Assembly: GCA_035771175.1 (NCBI GenBank)
Contig: CM069597.1
Span: 46,265,212 to 46,329,211 of the forward strand
Direction: 5' to 3'
Source: Paratinospora sagittata
Lineage: Eukaryota > Streptophyta > Magnoliopsida > Ranunculales > Menispermaceae
Length of the DNA stretch: 64,000 nt
The position numbers and the translations under genes were made by a program. Positions 10,097-22,666 of the stretch are shown here, one piece after another; the stretch's first letter is position 1, and each line of letters begins with the position of its first letter. The notes below the pieces were generated by a model, which saw only the letters and a program-made list of their open reading frames with translations, did not search any database and was not told where the DNA came from.

Positions 10097-10578
10097 TGTT
10101 TTAATATTTGATTTATTCAATTAGATTGTCGAGATTCAATACAATCTAATGATATTTAGTGACACTATGATTGTTATTATCACTTCAAAATATTTATTGT
10201 GTCTAGTTTCATTTCCCTCACTCTCTATATATAAAATTAAAGAATAAGTGATTGTAAAAAGAAATAAATGTTTTTGTTTTTATGTGTTGTACCAATGAGA
10301 AAGAACAAGAAATAAATAATCTATCATCAGAAATTGGAATATTAATAAATATGTAATTAGCTATTTTTTTCATTTTTAAATTTATTGATTTTTTTTATAA
10401 TTATATAAAAACTAATTATTTTTACTACAAAATAAAATAAAATAAAAATTAGAAAATATTTTCTCAATGCATAATTATGACAGAAACTTGGTGGGATTTA
10501 ATAAACACCTTATAAACACAAAGAAGCGTATTTCAAATCAAAATTTTCCAACGGTGCGGTTCGCTAGAAGTTTCGCTA

Positions 10579-13500
10579 ATGGGAACGAGAGAGGTTTACG
10601 AGCAGAGATTGAGGTCAGGTAATCTCCATCACGATCCTACAATCAATCCCGGGCTAGGTTCCGCTCGATGCCCTCGTTGTCTCTGTCTCTTAAACCCTAA
10701 TTCAGTACGTATTAACGTCTTTTCTTTCTCTTTTTTGGACTGCACGTCAAATGTTTGATGAAATTCCCTAGAGAGAATTTAAGTTAATTTGATTGCTTGT
10801 TCATGTTTGAAACAGGATACTGGGGAATGGACCATGACCTCCGTTTTGCACGACGCAACTGCCGTGGTAATTTAATCGATACCCATCTCTGTGTTTGATG
10901 AATTCTTAAGCGTTTGGTTTGTGATTCAGATACTGTATTGTGTATCAGAGATTTTGAATATTCAAAAAATGTGTTGCATTGGTTTGTTGAACCCGAAAAC
11001 GGTTTTTCTGAGATTTTACTCAGAAAACACGTTGTTTTCAGAGAATGATAAAAGATCATTTTCTGAATTTTCACTTCTTGGATTCCATTCTAGTTTTGAG
11101 GTCACGAAGCAATCCATGTTTTAATTGATGGATGACGTGCTCTGAATTTTATATGGGTGCGGGATACGAACTATCTGATGAATGTTTTAAGATAATATAG
11201 TTGGTCTGATTTTTGTTTATGTTCAATTTGCGGGATTTTGTTTTTCCCCTTCTTTCTCTCTGATAAGTAAGCAAGAAGTAGGCTCTTTTATATGTCGAGA
11301 AAAAATATAATTGGATTCTCATGCACAGAGAGTGGATATATTGCTTTGATGCTACGGATGAGAGGATTGATTTTCCTCATTGGTTCACTGGAGGCAATAT
11401 GATGTTAATCAGTTGGGCTGATTAACTGATCACCCATTTGAATTTTGAAGTTTCTCTAGCAATGGTAGCAAGACCTCCAAGCAGAGTCGTGGATCCTAAG
11501 AGTAGAGTAGAAATGAGCTCGGTGCAAGTGCAACCTGAGGATGCAAGAATGGAGTGTCTCCATTCCCTTGTATCTTGGACATTCTGAGCTGAAAGAACCA
11601 TTGTGGTCAGCTTGTTCAGATATATGGACAACCTGGCATCAAAAAAGACATATCTAGCCTGCTTTTACTTTTGTAAAAAATGAATGATATATGGGTCAGA
11701 ACGGGCAACCCAGCTGACTGGACTCGAGTTTGTAGACATGAGCTCCAATTTGACTCCCTCACTTTCTGGATAATTAGTCGAGTAGGATTTTGTAATGTTG
11801 GTTATTTCTTAATTTCACGGAGAAGCTGCTGTGCTGTTTAAGTGGTGAATCAGAAAGCTTTGCAATCCCAGGCAGGCTTTTTTTTTTTTTTTTCTCTCTC
11901 TATTCTATTAATTATAAATTTGTGCAGGCTGGAGCAGTTGCTGGTGGGACGCTTAGTACAATCCATGGTTCTAATACAGGTATGTTTTGTTTTGTGTTCC
12001 TCACATTTCATTATCTGGTAGATACTTTTCTTGACAATTCTCTTTTTCTTTGTTTTTGTCAAAAAGGAATGCCATTTGTTCAGAAACATGTAAAGGGACC
12101 AAAGTGGCTTCCTTTTGTTATTGGGGTATGGTCTTTGGCACTCAGCTTCAATATTTATATCGTTTTAAGTGTATGCAATATCCTTATGTGCACTGTAATA
12201 CATGTTGCTATTGTAGTGTTCTGACTATTGATGCAAACGTTTTGTCTTTATTATCATCAGTGATGTTTGATAGACTTTGAAGCATGGAATGAAAAATCGA
12301 ATTGATTCAGCGAATTTTAAGCGATTTATTTTTTAAAAAAACTTTTTAGTTGTAGAATTACAAATTACATGGAAAACAAAAATTACCAAATTTTGACTAA
12401 AAACTCAAAATAATTTGAAAAAATTCAAATCAATCTATACTATTATAGAGAGGCTTTTGGGCAGTTGACGGTGAAGCTTTTGTCATCGGAACTGTACAAA
12501 ATGCCCTTCCTTTATTTCCATCTCACACGTTCCTTAAATCTAACCATTATCTCAAACTACCAATTGGTTAACTTACATCAATTCAGAATCTACACTCACG
12601 GTTTCACTCTTAACCAACTCCATATTTCTCTCTACTTTTGAAATCTCCTAACTATTTCACAATTACACCAACACCTATTTTCAAAACAAGTTTCCTCATC
12701 TTTCTACATCTTCGCATATTCAAAGTTCATTCTGCTACATATTCAAATATCATTCTACTTCAAATTGATACATGTACGTCCAATATGTATAGTTATTTTC
12801 TTAAGTCTGTTTTCTAATTGTTTGACTACGATTGCTTCTTCAAATAAGATTCACAAACCATTTCAGAAACCCAAAAAGGTTTCATTGTCGTCACTGGTTC
12901 CTTTCTTATCTAGAATCTCATCCTCGATTTTTTAGGGCTCTCCACCCTTATTTCTTCTCATTTAGATTTCAACATTCAACTTCTTATATTATGAAAGAGA
13001 TATTCAACTTCTTGAAACTCTTGGTGGACATGAAAAGATATGGTATAGGGGAAAAAAGAAGAAGAAGAAGAACAAGAAGAAGAAGAAGAAGGAAGAAAAA
13101 TAAAAGTGGTTGGTTATAAGAAAGGTTGGTCCAAAGACATTTTGAATGACCTGGATGAATAAGATCTAGGGACTTTCCATACCTCAACTCGACATCTCTG
13201 TTACTAACTTTACATTCTCCATTACCTTAATTGTCCCCACCGCCAAAGACTAATCTCTGTTCATCCAGTCAATTGGTACATTTTGCAATGGTGTTGATTT
13301 GTCTTTTATGATCCTTACTGCAATGGTGTTGATCTGTCCTTTATGATCCTTTCTGCAATGGTTTTGTCTCTGCTTCTCAATATGCATTTAGTCTGTTGCA
13401 AGCTCAACAAATGTGCCAATCCAAGGCCACGTGCTATATTGATAAATATAGAGCAGAATATTGTATCTAAGTACCATTGTGAGAACTTTTGCAATCCTCA

Positions 13501-16500
13501 ACTCTCATCACAGGCATATATGAGCCATTGATTTCAGACTAAAAAGCACACCACCATTAGTCATCATCCATCCAATTTATTTCTATTTCCTTATAAAAAA
13601 AAAGAAACAAAAAAGAAATGATAACCCACCTTTTTTTTAATATGTATTTATACTTTTGTTACTTATTTTTAATTTGTTTTCCCATTCTTCGAAAATAATC
13701 TGAACAAATAAAATAACATTAAGCAAAATATGATTATTTATTTAACTTCGTCATTGATAAGTATGTCATTTATCAATGCTGATCCCAAGCCTAAACCAAG
13801 AAGGAGGGAGAAAAGTTAAAAAAATATTGATTATTCTACCATTATGTATTAAAACTCGCTAAATTTATAATTTAAATGCAACACCATAATTATATTTCTT
13901 TTTAGATCTATACTAGATTTGAAATCCTCCTAAATATATATAGGACCGTTTGTCAATTCCTCCTAAATATATAAAAAAATCTATAATTTGAAGAAAAATT
14001 GAAATAAATAAATAAAATAAAATATAAAAGGTCAAATACATTCAAAACATTAAAAATCTTATTTTGATTTTAAAAATAAATGTAATAAGCTATTAATTTC
14101 GTCTTCAATTCTATGTCTATTTAAAATTTTTAACCTTAGTTTCGACCTTATACAATAATAAACAATCTTATTTCATTTAAAAAATAAACATAATATCTTT
14201 GAATTCTTATTTGCATAAAATTTTCAAAAGTAATAAAATTATGAAATCAGTTATCAAATGTTTTCTAACTTTGAAGCATGTAATTTTTTGGAGAACTTTA
14301 ATTAGCTTAGCATCAGTCAAATTCTTCCATTAGTTAATATTTCTTAAATAATAAATAAAGTTTTAATTACAATAATAACGAAATTAAAAAAAAATAGTTT
14401 TTAGGGTGCATACAAATCCAAATTCTTTAGCTAAGTTAACTTGGTGCGTACCAATTTAAATACAAACAAATTAGTCTACAAATGAAATTGATGTAGCATA
14501 ATTTCAAAGGAAGAATAACACATAAAACACCACAAATAAACTAGAACAATTTCTATTGAAAAAACTAAAAATTAATAACAATGATCATGGAATTGAGTTT
14601 CTGCAATACCTATCCCTGCTTTATATAACACCAAGCAAGCTCCTAGTTGTAATACAACCACAAACTGTAACCTAACACCTACCTAATCAGCCAATCCTAA
14701 TTGTAATACAACAACATTCTAATATAAAATAAATTACTAATTTCCTACCAAGCAAACTTTTCTAATATGAAACAATTCCTAGTACAAAACGAATGTCTAA
14801 TTTCCTAATAAACAAACTTATAAAACTTCTTGCTAATTTCCTAATAAATTAAAAGTCCTAACATTAGAAAGCCATCTCATATATGCACATCATTATTCTC
14901 CCCTTGTTGGAAAGAATTCGTCCTCGGCCACCGGAAAAAACATCATAATGTGGAAGATATCGAAATTAAAACATCAGATGTGTGAAGATGGCCAGGCAAA
15001 TGCACCATGTATTGTGTAAGCATTAGGATTATTCTTTATATTAACTTTTGAATTAGTTATCTCACTAAGAAATCTATTCATAGATAAAAAAGTGGACGAT
15101 TCACCATAAGTTTGTTTGAGAGGAACACCTTTACTGGGCATGAGCACAATATGGACGAGACCAACCATGAAACTATAAGTATTCTTTCTCCCATCATATA
15201 TTACACCCCTGTCAAACTGCCACAACGTTCCCAAGAAAAGTTGACATGTCTCCATCTCACTTCCTTTGTTCAACCTTGAAAGCTTGTAGGATTGTAGGTG
15301 TTTCTCAGTAGGTGGCTTTAGTTTCCTAACCTCTTCCTCTGATACAACATTTTCACAACTCCCTAAATCAATAATAAGTTCACATACCTTGCCTCCAATA
15401 ATGCATGTAGAGTGAAAATTATTGTACCTAACCACGCATCACCCTCTTAACTTTTGAGGCCAGGGTAACTTTTGAACTACTAACAACTCCCCGTGGTCAA
15501 CATAAATCATCTCTTTCTCAGTTTCATCAACATATTCATCAAATATTGATTGATTATCAAAAGGATTGCGAAAACCACTTTGGTTATCAAAAGAATTTTA
15601 AATTTCATCATTCCATTCTTCTCCCATAATTGGAAACATGGAACATTGATGCTTTGGGCGTTGTTGTTGTTGTTGCAACAACATTGCCATCTGATAGGCA
15701 AGTGCCTCAACTTGTTGTAGTCCGACCAATTCGTCTTGATCTCCCACATCGCTGAAAGGAACTTCAAGTGTGTAACCATCATGTGCTTGTTTCTCGTGCG
15801 GCATGATTGCAAACGTCACGAAGTTCTAATACCAAACTGATGCAGAGTAATCTTTAAGGAAGAATAACATACAAAACACCACAAATAAACTAGAATAATT
15901 TCTATTCAATAAACTAAAAATTAATAACAATGATCATGGAATTGAGTTTCTGCAATACCTATCCCCCTTTATATAACACCAAACAAGCCCCTAGTTGTAA
16001 TACAACCACCAACCATAATCTAACACCAACCCAATCCCCCAATTCTAATTGTAATACTACACCCATCAGGGTATTGACTCGATGGTCGGGAGGAGAGACG
16101 AATGACGTTGACTAAGGCAGAGGTCTGGAGTTTGAATCTTGGCTTGACGAGTTTAACGCCGTGGGTATCCCGGACTTATGCGTGGTGGGTGAGTGTAGGT
16201 CCTAGTGGATTAATGGATACCACTGTCTCAAAACTTTCCTAATATGAAATAGTTCTCAATATAAAACAAATTTCAAATGTCCCAACGAGCAATGATATAA
16301 AACAACTTGCTAATTTCTAAATAAAAAGTCCTAATATAAGAAAGCCATTTCATATATGCACGTCCTCAAAGATAGACCTATGAAAGCTATAAACCCAAAT
16401 AGTTTAATTTAAAGTTAATTGGCTTAACATTGTTGAAATTCTTCAGGTTGATATATCTTGACTAATAAATTAATTTTTAATGTCAATAATAATGAAATAT

Positions 16501-19500
16501 AAATAATTATTCAAATCTAGACTCCTTAGCTATGCAGCCTATGCTCATGTTTAAACACATATAAAGTCACATAGAAACCAAATTGATCTACATACAACAA
16601 GGCCAATATATGCTATAAATCCAAATAGTTTAATAGTGACTCATCCTCTAAAAGTAGTCAATTGGCTCGTAACACTTTTATTTAGTTGCATATTACAACG
16701 ATTATAAATCTTCACTTAAAAAAGAAAAAACGAATGTTAGATACATTAATCAATTCCTAAATCTTAATTTTATGTTGAAATGTTTTTGGGCTTCATATGT
16801 CAACATAAAAGATGGGAGAATAATTCATTGTACACATTATATGCACTTATCATTGTTGGTATCATAATTCATATTTGAACACATTACATTAATTAATTTA
16901 ATGTTTTATAACTATATAATTATGTTTATTTTAGTAGCTCTTAGAATATTTACAACTAACAATATTTGCGAATAATTTTTACATTTATACAAAATTCTCC
17001 AAACTTCTTTAAGTTAGCAAATTTTTACAAAAGAAAAAGAAAAAGAAAAAGAAACTCCACGTTGAATTGGATTTCCTCGAATTAATTCCGTATTTTAAAT
17101 AAGCGAAGTCAAGGGAGAAGTTGAATTTTCGATCCTTGCATGTGGGTTTAGCTATACTGTGCATACTATTTAGTGCCATAATTTTTTTTGGTCTACAATG
17201 AGTGTAGTATTGCTTTTTCCCCCAGATTTCCAATTACCATTACAATTCGAGTTTCCTCCTCACATTTTATGTTCTATATGGACAGCTTCCCTCACTTCTC
17301 TTGTATACAGCAGCCAGTGTGACATTTGGAGGTATCATCCTTTCCCTCAATAATAATTATGCTTGTTGCTAGTGGGATTATGCTATTCGTTTCATGGGAA
17401 GGGCTGAGTTCTATTGAGGATCAATGATATCTCATGATTTTAAAGTAAGGGCTTGCTGTTAAGCAAGGTTCTCCTTTTTCTCCTTTTCAGCTAGCAAATT
17501 TACTTATATATTTTGAATGCCGTGAGTCCGCGACTATGGAAGGATTTACATAGAAATCTGATTCATCAAAAGTCTTATATCAATATATTTAGCTTCATCT
17601 TCTTCTCAAAAGATATATTAGCTTCATCCTATGGTTGTTGCTTGGTAACTTTCATGATGAAAACTAACTATTGTCATACTTGAATGTAATGCATTTTTAG
17701 TTATAGTTACTCATAGTTTCAACTCTTATTTTTGGCCTTGGTATTTATTACTGTTTAGAATTGGACCTTTGTTAGTCTTATTGGGTTTTCTCACATTATA
17801 ATCTTTTTTTCTGCTTCAAAGAGGCTTGGATTTTTTATTTCAATGAATTTAATACTCAAATTGTGGAGTCACTAGTCATTGTCGTCTTTTAGTCACATGC
17901 ATCTTTCATAAAAGATGTTGCATCTGATTTTGATTTCTTACTGCTTCTAGTATCTCGTGAAGTTCCTCATATTTTCTTCTTCATTTTCCATGTTAAGTGA
18001 GGCTCACCAAAAGTGTTCTATTAGATGTATGAGCTTCATAGATATATTTTTTCATGGTAATTTTTGTGATGGAAACTAACCATCGCATATTTGAATACCA
18101 TGTATCTTTCATCATTTTGCATCTGCAATGTTATTGTTACTAATGCTAGTTCCAACATTTTAAATCTAATCAATTTTCTCATACTGTATCCTTTTTTTTT
18201 TTTTTTGCTTCAAGAAGCCTTGGATTTTTTTCCTTTATTTTGATTGAATATAATACTTAAATGTTGGAAACACTAATTATCATCATTCTCTAATAGCATG
18301 TGTCTTTCACTAAAAATTTTGCATTTGCATTTTGAGTTCTTACTGCTACAGTGCTTTGACTTTAAGTAGTCCTCTATCCTATGAAGTTTTCTCTTCAAGT
18401 TGTTGACCTTCTCATCTTTCTTTGTTCCTTGCTTTTTAAAGAAGTTTAATAGTCATTGGGGAAAAATGAAGAAGAAGATTTGCTTTATGTATGACCTTCA
18501 TCCTATGACTTTTGTTCGAGTCATTGTCAATACCATTTAGTTCCTAGTTTATTTTTTATTTTTTATTTTTATCTCAAGTGTTTTCTCGTATTCAGTCTTA
18601 GTTTTTCTTTCTTCTTTTTTCATTGAATATAATACTTGAATGGTGGAAACACCAGTCATAATTGTCTTTTAATAACATATTTCTTTCACTTTTTTATCAT
18701 AAATGTTTTGAAAGTTCTAGGTGTACAAACACTGTTGACCCAGAGGGATGTGGTAAATAGTCCATATTTGTGGAAAGTTGGAAACAATAATTAAGGAATA
18801 CTTATTAACTATTTCTTCCTAAGTCTAAACTCTTACTTTTATGAGTTAAATGTATTCAGATTTATGTGTACTGCGTCACTTAAGGTTGTATCTAATTGCA
18901 GTGATGCTTAAAATGTTTCTAAGATACCACACGAACAAATACAACAAACAAGTATAATAATTGAATAACTAATGTATGTAAATCACGTTCAATTATTAGA
19001 TCAAGATAATTAGAGGATTATGATTGGCTTGATTGAATTGTTTGATTGTCCTGTCCTAAGTGCAACTCAATGCAAGTGAATCCATTTCTTCTATTCTGCT
19101 CATGGGTTTGACTACATGAGTTCACTTCCTGTTTCTTATCTATCAAGGGTCGAATCTTTTGTTATATCACAAGTGATTTTTTTTTTATTCCTAATTATTT
19201 GTACCTATGTTTTTTGATGTTTTCCCTCTCTTTATTACTATTAGTGGTAAAGATACCACTCTTTTTGAGACATATCATCATTGTTGCATGTGTCCAAACC
19301 ACCTTAGTTGGTTCTCTTTCATGTTATCCCCAATTGAGGCTATTCTTATCATCTTTCTTATGTAATCATTTTTAATTTTAATTTTTAATATTTTGCTATA
19401 CATCCATCTTGGCGTTCGTATTTCTTTTTCCTAAATTTGTTGATCTTATTTCTTTATTGCCAAACATTTTGTTCCATGTAACAACAAAAGCTTTCCCTTT

Positions 19501-21998
19501 GTCTTCATATAAAATATTTATGAGTAGATAGCTATCTCATTCCACATTAGATGTAATTGTCCTTATATAAATATGTTATAGTGCATGTTGCTTGCTGATG
19601 ATATAGTGCTAATTGATGAAATTTAGTTTGAATTTAATGCTTAAATAGATGTTTGAAGAGGGTTTAGATCTAGAGGGTCCAAGATTAGTAGGATTAAAAC
19701 TGAATATATTAAATGTAATTTTAGAGAAAATAGAATTATAGAAAAAGATATTATGAAGGTTGAAAGCAAACTAAGAAATGAAACTTTAATATTTGAGCAC
19801 AATTATTCATCAAGAGGGAAAGATAGGGGAGGGTCTAAGCCATAAAATCAAAGCAAGATGGATTAAGTAGAGGAGTGCTTCTAAAGTATTACAATATCAT
19901 ATGATTTAGGTAGGCTTCAAAGTTGAAAGGAAAATTTTATAAGATCACTATTTGGTCAGTCATGCTTTATGGAAGAAAATACTGGGTGAAACAATATGCC
20001 AACATACTGTAATAGACATGTTAATGTTACGATGGGATATGTGGAAGTCATTGAAAAATTGATAGTTGTAGCCTCAAATGAAAATAAAATAAGAGAGAAA
20101 TGATTAAGATGGTTTGAACACGTACGTCAAAGATGTGCTAGTTAGGAAGAACAATTTATTGACATGTTAATGATAGAGAAAGAGGAGGGTCAAAATAACG
20201 TAGATAAAGAAATTAAGAAAGATATAACTATTTGTAATATAATTGGCTACTTCGTCCTTGATAGTATGGAGTGGGGAAAGTAGATTCATGTAGCCCACCC
20301 GTGTAGTTGAGGAAAAGTTTTCTTGAGTTGATTTGTGTATTTAAATTCCTCTTTTAGCATCCCTATTATCCCCCACCATTTTAGCTTCCTCCATCTAGTC
20401 CAATTAGTCTCATTTTTTCTCCATCTTTCCCTTTTATTTCCTTTATATATATTTTTAAAACTGCATGCCAATGTGCTGCAATTAAACCCTCACTTGGAAT
20501 GATCAAGTCCATAAATGGTACTTGTTCTCTTTGTAAGCTAGAAGAAATCTACCTAATTGTTATTTGCTCCACTCTGTAGAAGTCCCAAAGTGTTTGTTTA
20601 AAAGTTTGCTATATATTTGGTTGAATATTCTAAGATTGCCTCTCCTGCCTAATCTTTCCAAATCTGTATCTCATGATCTCTACCATGTGCTGCTTTTTCA
20701 CCCTCAAGAATTCTTTGCATTGATCCATCAATATTTCCCAAGAAATTGTTTTTAATAGTTTCATCAAGTAACTAGTCCCAGTTGAGGTTTGAAAAAACCT
20801 AATTATATTAACAATCTTTTTGAAGGAGAAATTGGATATTATTATCCTATTTCCATTGTTCTTGAGTCTTGATACCATCACGTCATGCTTTAGGTTCTTA
20901 TCAAAATGCCTCTCAAACAATAAGGAATTTATATTTCTAGATTCTGTCAGTTTATTAACTGACACAACGAGATGAAAACAAACTATAGTCTACTAAAGCC
21001 GCAAATTGTGCTTTCATCAATTTATATACGCACACACTCACACACAAACAATTCATTCTAACAGTAAGCTAGCAAAAAGAGTTAGTGAAGCCAAGCACCA
21101 TTTATTATTCATTAACCAGTGCAAAAAAAGATGATAAAAAAAAAATAACAATAGTCTAATAGCAAGCTAGTAAATTATGCAATTTTATATGGTATGCCAA
21201 CTACGGAAAAAAGAAGAAAAATAAGAGAGAAGCTTGAAGAAACAATGCAAGAGTTTCCAAAGTCATCATTTCTTATTTTAACAATCTACATTAGAGAACA
21301 AAAAACAATAGTATTTAATAAGAAGCTAACAACTTAAGCAAGGTGGATTGTCAAGCTAACCAAAACACTGAAAAAGAAATCAAGACTAGAACCCATCATT
21401 TTGAAATTTCATTAACCCATCTGACAGGCTGACAAAGATAGATTAATTTTGTTGGGTCATTTAAGGATATTTTTGTGTATAAAAAGTGTCTATTTTATTT
21501 GTTTTTAGTGTATATTATGATAATTTTATATAGTTTAGCATTTATATAAAAATTTGAAAATTTGAAATTTTTTACAATTTTTTTTTTTTTTTTTTTACCA
21601 TGAATTAAACTTCCCGAACTTGATTTCCATTTTTTAAGTGATCTAAATCTTAGAGCAAACTCGAATTTTGATCCTTAGTGACAATATAATGATTTAAAGA
21701 GACATCACTAAGAAACTATTTGCAACAATATTACAAAAATGAAAATAGAAAATCAATATAAGTTACATAAGCACACATGTACCAATTACCAATATGAGAA
21801 AAAGAATCCTAGGCTTCATATATTTACACTATCCCCTCAATTCGCTTCTTTACAGGTTATGCAGTCCCCAAGTTTGCTCAGCTGTGTGTCACTTCCTATT
21901 ATGCTGCCTCAAGCACTTCACATTATGCGATATCCCACCTCACCAGATGCATTGAGGAGGCCCACACATCTCGTGATTCACAAAGAAGACCAAGCTGA
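10579..21998 (+). CDS. Conserved plant small membrane-type protein of unknown function, six exons
   Basis: Exons 10579-10704, 10816-10866, 11928-11979, 12067-12125, 17286-17331 and 21856-21998 join with GT-AG borders into 158 codons ending in TGA. The protein starts MGTREVYEQRLRSGNLHHDP and has a CPRCLC motif (C31, C34, C36) that could bind a metal. It continues with GEWTMTSVLHDATAVAGAV, a segment KHVKGPKWLPFVIG, a hydrophobic stretch LPSLLLYTAASVTFGGYAVP (97-116) and a polar tail (TRCIEEAHTSRDSQRRPS). I recognise this layout as a small uncharacterised protein conserved across plants, possibly membrane-associated. Introns 4 and 5 are 5.2 kb and 4.5 kb and filled with transposons; exon 5 is only 46 nt. 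The reading phase is intact throughout, arguing for an active gene. Function is unknown. Confidence 0.85.
12434..12535 (+). mobile_element. Possible Helitron 5' terminus in intron 4
   Basis: TCTATACTATTATAGAGAGG directly follows an A and resembles the TC-starting 5' ends of plant Helitrons (TCTATACTATTA...). No convincing CTRR-ending hairpin was located downstream, so the 3' limit is unknown and the call is tentative. The span given is only the start region. Confidence 0.3.
14974..15435 (-). pseudogene. Retroviral-type aspartic protease remnant of the gypsy element
   Basis: The reverse-strand reading frame includes IGGKVCELIIDLGSCENVVS, the D-x-G-S/A protease motif in its DLGS variant, then KLKPPTEKHLQSYKLSRLNK and LFLGTLWQFDRGVIYDGRKN. 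This is the typical linker of plant Ty3/gypsy pro-pol polyproteins. The part between the active site and LFLG is shortened by deletion and no polymerase follows. A second frame at 15598-15819 (EKQAHDGYT..., Gln-rich) is likely the Gag start. Confidence 0.75.
16066..16228 (+). mobile_element. SINE-like insertion within the right LTR
   Basis: This segment is absent from the left LTR and accounts for most of its smaller size. GGGTATTGACTCGATGGTCGGG resembles a pol III A box once trimmed to ATTGACTCGATGGTCGGG. GGTCTGGAGTTTGAATCTTG resembles box B. The 3' tail is short and the target duplication unclear. Confidence 0.5.
17640..18700. repeat. Degenerate ~400-bp repeats in intron 5
   Basis: Similar blocks recur. 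TGATGAAAACTAACTATTG (~17,655) pairs with TGATGGAAACTAACCATCG (~18,069). Blocks combining GGATTTTTT, AATATAATACTTAA and GGAAACACTA-like words with a CATGTGTCTTTCA-type end recur near 17,830, 18,220 and 18,625. This looks like an old, diverged local duplication of about 400 bp. No coding capacity is seen. Confidence 0.45.
19582..20300 (+). pseudogene. RTE-clade LINE fragment (C-terminal reverse transcriptase)
   Basis: Broken reading frames recall the end of plant RTE polyproteins. CMLLADDIVLIDE is the reverse transcriptase A/DD box. It is followed by pieces reading EYIKCNF, VSHKIKARWIKWRSASKVL, NKIREK-LRWFEHVRQRC and finally MEWGK-IHVAHP; RTE elements typically end in a similar W-R-x-x-I-H-V-A-D-P block. 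Several in-frame stops and frameshifts show it is dead. It lies in intron 5 of the six-exon gene, in the same orientation. Confidence 0.75.
20301..21855. other. Remainder of intron 5
   Basis: AT-rich intron DNA up to the acceptor TTTACAG at 21849-21855. A 111-codon reverse frame (20630-20965) has no recognisable family. A T-run lies at about 21,579-21,597. Confidence 0.4.
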
Positions 21999-22122
21999 TC
22001 CCGTGCGTGCCCTTTAACTAAATTGTCTAGTACATATTCCAGTTTTGCAGATGATCTAGTCTCACCATTCTTGTTGAGATGTGTAAGACTTAGTTAAGAA
22101 TGGTATTACTTATTCAGCTGTA

Positions 22123-22124
<2 letters not shown>

Positions 22125-22194
<70 letters not shown>

Positions 22195-22216
22195 ATTATT
22201 ATTATTATTATTATTT
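22125..22216. repeat. (TA)n followed by (TTA)n microsatellite
   Basis: About 66 bases of TA repeat run directly into about 26 bases of TTA repeat, 130 bases after the six-exon gene's stop codon. Confidence 0.95.
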
Positions 22217-22500
22217 AAATTGAGATAGCATTTGGGTGCTCTTTTCTCTCTCCTTTTATATTTCTATCAGGGTCTATTCATAAAGAAGGATGATAGCTTA
22301 ATTACCACTCAAGATGAAATGACTAAGGTTGAGCACAAGGTATAATGATTTGACTTAAGATAGGCCTGTGTATTCAAAGTTTCAAACCCTACCACTTATT
22401 GAAAAAGAAAAAAAAAAAAGGAAAAAACTCAAGGTTCCTTGAAACAAGCAGTTAGTTTTGTTTGTGAATGTGGTTTTTTGATTAAAGCAATATCTAACTT

Positions 22501-22655
22501 TTTTTCGATAACCGAGGGTATCCGAGTTTCGCTTGACTAACCCTTGGGCCCTTGATTGCTCAAGCGGGGAGACACTCTGAGTGGCCAACAAATCTCGTTT
22601 TTTAAGACGAGAGCCCCAAACCATTCTGCGAACCGATCTTTGGTTAATTAAAGGG
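22501..22655 (-). mobile_element. SINE, 155 bp, with 11-bp target site duplication
   Basis: Perfect flanks ATATCTAACTT (22490-22500 and 22656-22666). On the reverse strand it starts after CCCTTTAATTAACC, contains GCAGAATGGTTTGGGGCTC and AAGGGTTAGTCAAGCGAAAC, and ends GGTTATCGAAAAA. Short length, A-tail and target duplication fit a SINE, of a family different from the copies at 3577 and 6294. A further A-tailed SINE-like piece on the plus strand (about 22,320-22,420) precedes it. Confidence 0.8.
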
Positions 22656-22666
22656 ATATCTAACTT

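Larger units (their letters stand above)
14492..16360 (-). mobile_element. Deleted Ty3/gypsy LTR retrotransposon in intron 4
   Basis: Two direct repeats, 14492-14887 and 15841-16360, share long blocks such as CACCACAAATAAACTAGAA and AATAACAATGATCATGGAAT. On the minus strand they begin TGCATATATG and end in TGCA or TACA. Next to the right LTR, the reverse strand reads TTTGGTATTAGAA, a diverged initiator-Met tRNA primer site (TGGTATCAGA). Before the left LTR, the reverse reads AACAAGGGGAGAATAATGATG minus its last base, a polypurine tract. The interior (~950 bp) retains only Gag and protease remnants; reverse transcriptase, RNase H and integrase are gone. No 5-bp target duplication was found. 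Confidence 0.85.

Noticed and set aside
12832..13187. Overlapping Lys/Arg-rich and Leu-rich frames in intron 4
   Set aside because: Both arise from an AAG-rich simple tract near 13,055-13,100 and show no domain.
20630..20965. 111-codon reverse frame in intron 5
   Set aside because: No recognisable family, no splice or promoter signals, and it lies next to a decayed RTE LINE; probably chance or repeat-derived.
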